NCBI RefSeq assembly: GCF_009746625.1
Contig: NZ_VWXL01000058.1
Coordinates: 1 to 64,000, forward strand
Direction: 5' to 3'
DNA length: 64,000 nt
From: Caproicibacter fermentans
Lineage (GTDB): Bacteria > Bacillota > Clostridia > Oscillospirales > Acutalibacteraceae
Below are positions 1-7,355 of the stretch, in pieces. Positions within the stretch are counted from its first letter, which is position 1, and each line of letters starts with the position of its first letter. Under the pieces are notes generated by a model that saw only the letters and a list, made by a program, of their open reading frames with translations, had not been told where the DNA came from and ran no database searches. A program made the translations under genes and the position numbers.

Positions 1-30
1 TCTGTAGCGTAGCCACTCCACTATGTTTTT

Positions 31-58
31 AAGGCTTCATGATGAAGCCTTGTTTTCT
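31..58 (+). terminator. Intrinsic terminator hairpin
   Basis: AAGGCTTCA (31-39) pairs perfectly with TGAAGCCTT (43-51) across a three-base loop, followed by TGTTTT. It probably ends transcription of a gene lying before the window. Confidence 0.6.
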
Positions 59-162
59 ATACCCTTTTTTAGATGCCAAACTGAGAAATTTTCTCCCGAA
101 AAGGCTTGACATGTAATTAGCTGGACTATTTTAGCTAGCGGCTTGGGAAATGGAGGATTCCG

Positions 163-228
163 ATGTATCCAAAGCCGCATTTTCTTGTTCAGGAGGAGCT
201 GACACTTGACAGTGTCGGCTGGATGTAG
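163..228 (+). CDS. 21-residue leader peptide, left module
   Basis: An ATG with a well-placed GGAGGA ribosome binding site opens a 21-codon frame. It begins MYPKPHFLVQEE and stops at TAG 226-228. A second 21-codon frame at 54491-54556, beginning MYPKSMLLVWEE, sits at the equivalent place in the other recombinase module. Conservation of the start, the MYPK and LV-x-EE residues and the exact length, while the C-terminal halves differ, argues for translation. It lies just upstream of a conserved block and an intrinsic terminator before the sigma-like gene, so a role as an attenuation leader peptide is plausible. I know of no named family. Confidence 0.6.
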   Translation: MYPKPHFLVQEELTLDSVGWM

Positions 229-242
229 CAGAAGCTCTTCTT

Positions 243-288
243 CATAATTTCAATAATTCATACCAATTCACAGGCGACTACTGCGCCC
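243..288 (+). promoter_or_regulatory. Conserved 46-nt block after the leader ORF (left copy)
   Basis: This block aligns without gaps to 54574-54619 with about 36 of 46 bases identical. It ends in a small GGCG/CGCC hairpin followed by a T-tract. Its position between the leader ORF and a second terminator suggests a transcript element that controls read-through into the sigma-like gene. Confidence 0.5.
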
Positions 289-298
289 TTTTTTCATT

Positions 299-337
299 CG
301 ACACCATTCGAGTAATTTTTCGGATTGGTGTTTTTTT
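299..337 (+). terminator. Attenuator-like terminator before the sigma-like gene
   Basis: ACACCA (301-306) pairs with TGGTGT (325-331) around an imperfect inner stem, followed by seven T residues. It lies about 100 bases before the sigma-like start at 439. The other module has a terminator in the same place (54631-54669). Confidence 0.6.
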
Positions 338-438
338 GTACTTCGAGCCTCCGAAGCATAGCAGCCCCGGTTGCCGCTCTCCACCGCTCTCCGTTCATTA
401 CCCACTCACCCGCAAAAATGATGAACGGAGGAAAAACA

Positions 439-855
439 ATGGACAAGCCATTAGTAACAATAACATACAAAACCGCCAATGGAAGCCGGATTTGCGTTGA
501 GGTATCAACTTCGGTGAAGGAACTGCTGGAACAGTCCGACCGACAAATCCGCTCCCAAAGGCGACAAGACAGGCGACATCTTGATTACATGGATTTCATA
601 GACGGTTTGACAGGCGCGGCTATGAGCTATCCACAGGAGGACGCCGCCAATCTTCTGATAAGGATGGAAAGCTACCGCCAGCTTTATGCGGCGGTCAATC
701 GCCTTTCCACAACACAGCGTCGGAGGTTACTTTTACACTTTTCGGATAATCTGTCTTACCGCCAGATTGCCGATTTAGAAGGTGTGAATCAGTCCGCAGT
801 CGGCTGCTCGATCAAACGCGCCCTCCAGCAACTCTATAAGTACCTTTCCGACTAA
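439..855 (+). CDS. Sigma-70 region 4-like protein (138 aa)
   Basis: The start is ATG 439, which follows GGAGGAAAAACA; the longer upstream frame has no ribosome binding site. The C-terminal third reads LSTTQRRRLLLHFSDNLSYR, then QIADLEGVNQSAVGCSIKRA: a region-4-type helix-turn-helix as in small ECF-like sigma factors of Tn916/Tn1549-type elements. The N-terminal half has no recognisable region 2, so it may be a sigma-like regulator rather than a complete sigma factor. It lies downstream of a leader ORF and terminator, and a strong hairpin follows at 871-897. The paralogue at 54829-55254 occupies the same place in the second module. Confidence 0.8.
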   Translation: MDKPLVTITYKTANGSRICVEVSTSVKELLEQSDRQIRSQRRQDRRHLDYMDFIDGLTGAAMSYPQEDAANLLIRMESYRQLYAAVNRLSTTQRRRLLLHFSDNLSYRQIADLEGVNQSAVGCSIKRALQQLYKYLSD

Positions 856-870
856 CGGCAATCTTGCCGG

Positions 871-900
871 ACGGCCCCGTCATTTTGGCGGGGCCGTTTG
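871..900 (+). terminator. Strong hairpin after the sigma-like gene
   Basis: ACGGCCCCG (871-879) and CGGGGCCGT (889-897) form a perfect nine-base stem starting 16 bases after the stop codon. The T-tract is weak (TTTGCTGTT), so termination may be partial. Confidence 0.55.
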
Positions 901-930
901 CTGTTAAAATTAGTTTATCAGAAAAGCACG

Positions 931-950
931 GTATACGCAAGCGCGTATAC
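931..950. promoter_or_regulatory. Inverted repeat, candidate operator for the XRE-like gene
   Basis: GTATACGC (931-938) and GCGTATAC (943-950) are perfect inverted copies separated by AAGC, and a related half-site (AAGCGTATGG) follows at about 956. The position upstream of the XRE-like gene suggests an autoregulatory operator; this is inference. Confidence 0.4.
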
Positions 951-1007
951 GTTGAAGCGTATGGATTGATATGCTTATTCTGAAACTAACGGAAAGGCGG
1001 TGAGGGC

Positions 1008-1250
1008 ATAAAGATTAAAGACGCTATTGCAGAGCGATTCAAACAACTGTGTGCGGAGCGCAATATTTCATATACGGAACTTGCGCGGTTGGCGGGAATA
1101 ACGCCCTCAACTGTATACAGCATGTTACAGCCGGAACACAGGGATATAAGCGCGGTGACAGTAAAGAAGCTGTGTGACGGATTGGATTTGTGCATTATAG
1201 ATTTTTACGATTGTGATCTGTTCCGAAATTTGCCCCCGGAAATTGAATAG
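1008..1250 (+). CDS. XRE-family HTH regulator lacking a standard start codon
   Basis: The frame reads KIKDAIAERFKQLCAERN, then a helix-turn-helix (YTELARLAGITPSTVYSML), and ends LPPEIE before TAG 1248-1250. That is about 80 residues, the usual length of the small Cro/CI-like regulators of these elements. A good ribosome binding site (GGAAAGGCGGTGA) lies just ahead, but the codon at the expected start is ATA (1008-1010). The upstream in-frame codons contain no ATG, GTG or TTG before a stop. Either ATA/ATT initiates weakly or an ATG-to-ATA change has crippled the gene. It ends just before a terminator at 1261-1297. Confidence 0.65.
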   Translation: MKIKDAIAERFKQLCAERNISYTELARLAGITPSTVYSMLQPEHRDISAVTVKKLCDGLDLCIIDFYDCDLFRNLPPEIE

Positions 1251-1260
1251 CTCCCATATC

Positions 1261-1297
1261 AAAACGCCTTGCAGTAAAAACTGTCGGGCGTTTTTTT
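1261..1297 (+). terminator. Intrinsic terminator after the XRE-like gene
   Basis: AAAACGCC (1261-1268) pairs with GGCG plus the following T residues (1287-1294); seven T residues follow the stem. It lies 10 bases after the stop codon. Confidence 0.7.
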
Positions 1298-1404
1298 GTT
1301 GCACTTTTTTTAGCATCCGGGTGGTCAAAACGCTTTTCCCAGTCCTAATAAGCGAGAGGATAATTGCTTCTCACCTGATCTTTGACAATTTCATACCGAT
1401 AACC

Positions 1405-1639
1405 CGGATACGTTCAAAGCATGAAGGAGCCGGGCCGCAGGACGCGCCATGACTGCCGTTTGACGGTACGAGCGACAAATGCCAACTGCGGCGGGGCGGG
1501 AAAGGTAAACCCGCCCGGCGACGATCTCACGCTTGATACAATGATACTTGCGACTTGAACGCTTCACAGCATTGGTCGCCGCGCCATCGGCATGGAGCGG
1601 GGTGGGATTCCCATGAGGGCGGTTGCCGCTGCCCGTCCG
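1405..1639 (+). ncRNA. Candidate structured RNA, left copy
   Basis: The 503-base gap 1251-1753 has no convincing gene but holds two GC-rich blocks that recur in the other module. Block 1 (1405-1453) includes CGGATAC, GGAGCCGGG and GCGCCA. Block 2 (1585-1639) includes GCATGG, GGTG-x-GATTCC, GCCGC and CGTCCG. The counterparts are 55343-55398 and 55592-55649, with divergent spacers and indels that are not multiples of three, which fits RNA structure better than protein. Local hairpins occur between the blocks, for example GGGCGGG/CCCGCCC at about 1495-1520. No known RNA family is assigned. Confidence 0.45.
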
Positions 1640-1753
1640 AGCTATCGTTTTTCATATATGAGGGTGAGCCGCGTCGGGAATTACTGTCTTGCGACAGGCC
1701 GAAACTTGCGGCGCGGCTTCTCCCGATTTTCATTTGATGAACGGAGTTTTCTT

Positions 1754-1948
1754 ATGGATAAAGAATTACAGACATTGCTATATCAGCAATGGAGCAACGG
1801 CGCTTGCCGTGGCTATGTCATATACGCTATGGAAAACGGCGGCTTCTCTCCCGAAGATATTCAGCGTGTGGTGGGAGAACTCCACTACGTTTTCGATATG
1901 CGCGGCATAGAGGAAGCCGAACAGCATTACCAAAACAGCCCCTATTGA
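1754..1948 (+). CDS. Small hypothetical protein (64 aa) of the recombinase module
   Basis: ATG 1754 follows an ACGGAG ribosome binding site. The product (MDKELQTLLYQQWSNGACRG...) is soluble and acidic, with a predicted helical middle (FSPEDIQRVVGEL). No Cys/His motif, signal peptide or membrane segment is seen. It sits between the candidate RNA and tnpW; the right-hand module has no counterpart at this place. Function unknown. Confidence 0.55.
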   Translation: MDKELQTLLYQQWSNGACRGYVIYAMENGGFSPEDIQRVVGELHYVFDMRGIEEAEQHYQNSPY

Positions 1949-1981
1949 CTTCGGGCCAAGTTGACCCGAAGTAGAGACGCA

Positions 1982-2019
1982 CCAAAGGGCAGCACCTTTT
2001 AATGAGTGCTGCCCTTTGG
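1982..2019 (+). other. Perfect 14-bp stem-loop upstream of tnpW
   Basis: CCAAAGGGCAGCAC (1982-1995) and GTGCTGCCCTTTGG (2006-2019) form a perfect stem with a ten-base loop. A smaller hairpin (ACTTCGGG/CCCGAAGT, about 1950-1973) precedes it. There is no T-tract, so it could be a processing, attenuation or protein-binding structure. Confidence 0.5.
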
Positions 2020-2082
2020 CGTTTCCCTATGAGACACAGGGAGGCTTTCAGTATATCCGATTTCAACAAGGAGGCGCTTTGT

Positions 2083-2238
2083 ATGGACGAGAAAACCACT
2101 TCTGCGGCTTCTGCGGAATATGAGGTCAGCGGTACAAAATATATCGTTACCCCTGTCTATAACGATAACGCACAGAAAGAGGCTCTTGAAGAAAAAATCC
2201 GGCGCTTAATTCTATCGGATAAGGCGCGGAAAGAGTAG
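2083..2238 (+). CDS. tnpW: TnpW-like transposon-encoded protein (51 aa)
   Basis: The start is ATG 2083 after AAGGAGGCG. The core reads YEVSGTKYIVTPVYNDNAQK, then LEEKIRRLIL, the pattern of the small TnpW proteins encoded just before large serine recombinases in Tn4451-type elements. The paralogue in the other module (55783-55980) shares the xYxVxGxxxIVxPVF/Y core. Its role is unknown, but linkage to the recombinase suggests an accessory part in excision or its control. Confidence 0.75.
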   Translation: MDEKTTSAASAEYEVSGTKYIVTPVYNDNAQKEALEEKIRRLILSDKARKE

Positions 2239-2295
2239 GCGTGTCAGCACTTTGCGGCATCGACATCCTTAACATCACAGTCAGGCGAGGTATAA

Positions 2296-4037
<1,742 letters not shown>

Positions 4038-4077
4038 AAAGAAAGATAGGAGCAATCTTTCGATTACTCCTATCTCC

Positions 4078-4106
4078 CGAATGTTCACTGTCCTTATGAA
4101 CATTCG
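4078..4106. repeat. Inverted repeat adjoining the left attachment core
   Basis: CGAATGTTCA (4078-4087) and TGAACATTCG (4097-4106) are perfect inverted copies ending two bases before the CATGGTGCGAG core. The equivalent place at the right end of the second element also has an inverted repeat (57800-57843). It may bind recombinase or terminate recombinase transcription. Confidence 0.6.
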
Positions 4107-4107
4107 A

Positions 4108-4118
4108 CATGGTGCGAG
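4108..4118. repeat. Attachment-site core, left copy
   Basis: CATGGTGCGAG is repeated exactly at 57844-57854, where it overlaps the 3' end of tRNA-Leu. The two copies delimit a 53.7-kb element, each preceded by a recombinase gene and an inverted repeat. The left copy is followed by CGAGTGTTCTTACGGCA, a near copy of a sequence at the right end (57801-57817). Confidence 0.7.
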
Positions 4119-4221
4119 TGTTCTTACGGCATTTATTCAAAAAAGTCAGTAATACCAAGGGTTTACGGGCAATTAAGAAGCAGTATTTACCCCTAAAAAT
4201 TGAATAACTTCATCATATTTT

Positions 4222-4255
4222 AAGGGCGTTCCGTGAAAAGGAACGTCCTTTTTCT
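4222..4255 (+). terminator. Terminator in the parA leader
   Basis: AAGGGCGTTCC (4222-4232) pairs with GGAACGTCCTT (4240-4250, one G-U pair), followed by a T-run. It ends about 26 bases before the parA start. It may stop read-through from the neighbouring element or act as an attenuator. Confidence 0.65.
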
Positions 4256-4280
4256 ATTTCAGCGGGAGGTGAAAAATCAC

Positions 4281-5099
4281 ATGACCAATGTAATTGCCGT
4301 TGCCAACCAAAAGGGCGGCGTCGGCAAGACCACGACTTGCGCCAATCTCGGCATCGGGCTAGCGCGGGAAGGAAAAAAGGTGCTTTTGGTGGACAGCGAT
4401 CCGCAAGGTTCCCTGACCATCAGTTTGGGCAATCCCCAGCCCGACCAACTGTCCGTGACGCTAGCAACGATAATGGGTAAGGTGCTGAGCGAGGAACCCA
4501 TTGACCCCGGTGAGGGACTTCTGCACCATGACGAAGGCGTTGACCTGATGCCCGCCAACATCGAGCTTTCCGGTATGGAGGTATCGCTCGTCAACGCCAT
4601 GAGCCGTGAAAAAATCCTGAAGCAGTATCTGGACGGCGTGAAGCGCCAATACGACTACGTGATTCTGGATTGTATGCCCTCGCTGGGGATGCTGACCGTC
4701 AATGCGCTGGCCGCAGCCGACAGCGTGATCATTCCTGTTCAGGCGCAGTATCTTCCGGTCAAGGGCCTTGAACAGCTTTTGCAGACAATCAACAAAGTGC
4801 GGCGGCAGATCAATCCGAAGCTCAAAATTGACGGCATTCTGTTGACGATGGTGGACAGCCGCACCAACTACGCCAAGGAAATCAGCGCCCTGCTGCGGGA
4901 TACCTACGGCTCAAAGCTGAAAGTATTTGACGTGGAGATTCCTCATTCCGTCCGCGCCGCCGAAATCAGCGCGGAGGGCAGAAGTATTTTCGCCCACGAC
5001 CCAAAGGGAAAGGTTGCAGAGGCGTATCGGGAGCTGACGAAGGAGGTGTTGAAGATTGAAAAGCAGCGCCAAAAACATAAGTCTGAACAGCTACGATGA
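4281..5099 (+). CDS. parA: ParA/Soj-family partition ATPase (272 aa)
   Basis: ATG 4281 follows GGGAGGTG. The N-terminus has the deviant Walker A motif QKGGVGKTT (about residues 9-17), then VDSDPQGSLT and a switch region with DYVILDCMPSLGMLTVNAL, diagnostic of the Soj/ParA group. It presumably works with the overlapping parB product to stabilise the excised, replicating form of the element. parB starts inside the last 44 bases, indicating translational coupling. It is the first gene of the backbone, 163 bases from the attachment core and preceded by a terminator hairpin. Length is typical for the family. Confidence 0.93.
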   Translation: MTNVIAVANQKGGVGKTTTCANLGIGLAREGKKVLLVDSDPQGSLTISLGNPQPDQLSVTLATIMGKVLSEEPIDPGEGLLHHDEGVDLMPANIELSGMEVSLVNAMSREKILKQYLDGVKRQYDYVILDCMPSLGMLTVNALAAADSVIIPVQAQYLPVKGLEQLLQTINKVRRQINPKLKIDGILLTMVDSRTNYAKEISALLRDTYGSKLKVFDVEIPHSVRAAEISAEGRSIFAHDPKGKVAEAYRELTKEVLKIEKQRQKHKSEQLR

Positions 5100-5994
5100 T
5101 ATTTTTTCCACGGAGGAAACCCGCGAGGATACCAAGCGGGAAAAGGTCACGAATATGCCGCTTTCGGAGCTGCATCCGTTTCCCGACCATCCGTTTCAGG
5201 TACGGGATGATGATTCCATGAAAGAAACCGTGGAAAGCATCAAGGAATACGGCGTATTGGTTCCCGCCATTGTACGCCCTCGCGCGGAGGGCGGCTATGA
5301 GCTAATTTCCGGCCACCGGCGCAAACACGCCTGCGAGCTGGCGGGGATTCCCACCATGCCGGTTATCGTCCGCGATCTGGACGATGACGCCGCGACCATT
5401 ATCATGGTTGACAGCAACATCCAGCGTGAAAATATCCTGCCGAGCGAACGGGCCAAGGCATACAAAATGAAGCTGGACGCCATAAAGCGGCAAGGCGAGA
5501 GGACTGATCTAACTTGTACCCAAGTTGGGTACAAGTTAGAAGATGGCAAAAAGAGTGTTCAAATTGTAGCCGATCAAGCCGGAGAAAGTAGGACACAGGT
5601 GCAGCGTTTTATCCGGCTGAATGAGCTGACACCGCAGCTTCAGCAGATGGTGGACGATAAGAAAATTGCCATGACCCCCGCCGTGGAGCTGTCGTACCTC
5701 AAACCGGAGGAACAGACGCTTTTGCTCGACACCATCGAAAGCGAACAGGCCACCCCTTCACTCTCACAGGCCCAGCGGCTAAAAAAATTCAGTTCAGAGG
5801 GGCATTTGAACGAGGACAGTATGTTGGCCATCATGTCGGAGGAAAAGAAACCGGAGAAAAACGATCTGACCATCACGGGAGATAAGGTCCGAAAATACTT
5901 CCCGAAATCCTATACTCCCCAACAGATGGAACAGGTCATTATCCGGCTTTTGGAGGGCTGGCAAAAAAAGCGGCAGCGGGATCAGGAAAGGTAA
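5056..5994 (+). CDS. parB: ParB/Spo0J-family partition protein (312 aa)
   Basis: The TTG start at 5056 is preceded by AAGGAGGTG inside parA. The N-terminal ParB domain is clear: LHPFPDHPF..., then GHRRKHACELAG, the CTP-binding box, and a later ENILPSERAKAYKMK segment. A helix-turn-helix follows (QIVADQAGESRTQVQRFIRL). It should bind a centromere-like site and act with ParA. A perfect 27-bp inverted repeat lies inside the coding region at 5511-5537, in the variable loop before the helix-turn-helix. A terminator hairpin follows at 6010-6036. Confidence 0.92.
   Translation: MKSSAKNISLNSYDDIFSTEETREDTKREKVTNMPLSELHPFPDHPFQVRDDDSMKETVESIKEYGVLVPAIVRPRAEGGYELISGHRRKHACELAGIPTMPVIVRDLDDDAATIIMVDSNIQRENILPSERAKAYKMKLDAIKRQGERTDLTCTQVGYKLEDGKKSVQIVADQAGESRTQVQRFIRLNELTPQLQQMVDDKKIAMTPAVELSYLKPEEQTLLLDTIESEQATPSLSQAQRLKKFSSEGHLNEDSMLAIMSEEKKPEKNDLTITGDKVRKYFPKSYTPQQMEQVIIRLLEGWQKKRQRDQER
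5511..5537. repeat. Perfect inverted repeat inside parB
   Basis: AACTTGTACCC (5511-5521) and GGGTACAAGTT (5527-5537) are perfect inverted copies around AAGTT. The region encodes the loop ...LTCTQVGYKLED. It could be a parS-like or operator site, or a transcript hairpin; no second copy was noticed. Confidence 0.6.
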
Positions 5995-6009
5995 AATAAC
6001 CGTCGTTTC

Positions 6010-6036
6010 AGGCGTTCCGAAAGAAGCGCCTTTTTT
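6010..6036 (+). terminator. Terminator after parB
   Basis: AGGCGTTC and GAAgCGCCT form a stem with one bulge, followed by six T residues. It lies between parB and the ribosome binding site of the next gene (start 6064). Confidence 0.65.
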
Positions 6037-6063
6037 CATGTCTGAATGAATGGAGGAAACCGC

Positions 6064-6651
6064 ATGACAACTGAAAAAATCAACGAAAGCAAAGGTGAAA
6101 AGGAGGATAAAAAGCAAAAACGTAAATGGCCGTACATTCTTGCGCTTCTTCTGCTGTTACTGCTTCTATTGCTTCTCCTGTTGCGGAGCTGCGGAAATCA
6201 GCACCCTTGCCCAAACCCGCCGCCGTCCAGTTCCGCTCCTTCATCGTCCGCTCCGTCTCTGGACAATACCGGCAGTGCGGAATCGGGAAGCGGCAGCATC
6301 CCATCGCGGCAGGAAATCCTGTCCCGGCTTCAAAAGCAGGAAGTCACCGTCACCGACAAGGTGAGCGCGCAGGCTTCTTTTTCCAGCGGGGCGCAGGGCA
6401 GCACCGGCACATGGGAAGTGGAAAACCCGTCTTCAAACACCGTCATTATGCAGTGTGAAATTCTGCTGGACGGTAAAACCGTAGCGAAATCCGCACCAAT
6501 CTATCCGGGACAGCACATCGACGGCCTTACTCTTTCCCAGCCAGTTTCATCTGGAAGCTACAGCGTGACCGCAGCAATCAAGTATTATAACAAAACAACT
6601 AAGGCATACCTCGGCATGGCTGACTACAAAATCCGTCTTTCCGTTTCGTAA
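6064..6651 (+). CDS. Membrane-anchored extracytoplasmic protein (195 aa)
   Basis: ATG 6064 follows GGAGGAAACCGC. A lysine-rich cytoplasmic N-terminus (about 20 residues) precedes a leucine-only transmembrane stretch (about residues 26-42), then a Pro/Ser-rich linker and an outer domain (KQEVTVTDKVSAQASF..., ending DYKIRLSV) with a beta-rich, Ig-like look. It is probably displayed on the cell surface. No family is recognised. An inverted repeat (ATCAGCCGGA/TCCGGTTGAT, 6651-6673) follows the stop, and two secreted proteins come next, so the three may form a surface module. Confidence 0.75.
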   Translation: MTTEKINESKGEKEDKKQKRKWPYILALLLLLLLLLLLLLRSCGNQHPCPNPPPSSSAPSSSAPSLDNTGSAESGSGSIPSRQEILSRLQKQEVTVTDKVSAQASFSSGAQGSTGTWEVENPSSNTVIMQCEILLDGKTVAKSAPIYPGQHIDGLTLSQPVSSGSYSVTAAIKYYNKTTKAYLGMADYKIRLSVS

Positions 6652-6698
6652 TCAGCCGGATGGTCCGGTTGATATAAAAATTTATAGGAGGCTTCTCA

Positions 6699-7289
6699 AT
6701 GAAAAACAGGTTCAGAAAGATTCTTGCGGGCATCGTCACTTTTGCCATGCTCGGTGTGACGGCGGCAGTCCCGGCGTTCGCCGCCGACAAAACCGACACC
6801 GGCACGGGCATCGTCACGGGAGATGTGACGATCAACGGCTCCATCTCGCCGCTGACCATTTCCGTCACCCATCCGATCAACGTGGCCTATGCCATCAGCC
6901 CGGATGCCGAAACCTTTACCGCGCCCGACATCAAAGTGACCAACAACACCAAAGTCGCGGTGATCACCACAGTGGAATCCATGAAAGCTGCTTCGGGCGG
7001 TTCGCTGACTTTCATCGACGTTGATCCGTCCGCGAAAGCGTGGCGTTCTCTCAACCTCGCGGATTCCAAGAAGTACATTGCGCTCGGAATCTCCGCAAAG
7101 GCCAATTCCGGCTGGAACAGCGGGTACAGCACTTCCACCCATTGGGCGGTGAACGATTCGCCGTTGCAGGTCGGGACGCTGAACCAAAACACTTCCGGCA
7201 CGCTGTCCCTCACGGCGGACTACGGTCTCGCGTTCGACGGGGCGTACACGGCCAACCATCAGCTCGTTTTCCAGTTCCAGCTTGCATAA
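6699..7289 (+). CDS. Secreted beta-rich protein (196 aa)
   Basis: ATG 6699 follows TAGGAGGC. A classical signal peptide (KNRFRKILAGIVTFAMLGV..., cleavage near AFA-AD) leads a single domain with SVTHPINVAYAISPD, FTAPDIKVTNN and a C-terminal LTADYGLAFDGAYTANH, then LVFQFQLA. The same domain is found at the C-terminus of the next protein (7356-9218), so the pair share a duplicated unit. The pattern resembles secreted beta-sandwich fibre or matrix proteins, but I cannot name the family. Possible roles are cell contact during mating or surface decoration. Confidence 0.8.
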   Translation: MKNRFRKILAGIVTFAMLGVTAAVPAFAADKTDTGTGIVTGDVTINGSISPLTISVTHPINVAYAISPDAETFTAPDIKVTNNTKVAVITTVESMKAASGGSLTFIDVDPSAKAWRSLNLADSKKYIALGISAKANSGWNSGYSTSTHWAVNDSPLQVGTLNQNTSGTLSLTADYGLAFDGAYTANHQLVFQFQLA

Positions 7290-7355
7290 AAAAAAAGCGC
7301 GGGAATTGGCCGGGATTTTCCCGGCCAACCTTCCACGCCGAAAGGGGGCTTCAAT

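Noticed and set aside
106-132. Promoter before the left leader ORF (TTGACA at 106)
   Set aside because: A -35-like box is present, but the best -10 match (TATTTT) is only 15 bases away, too close for confidence.
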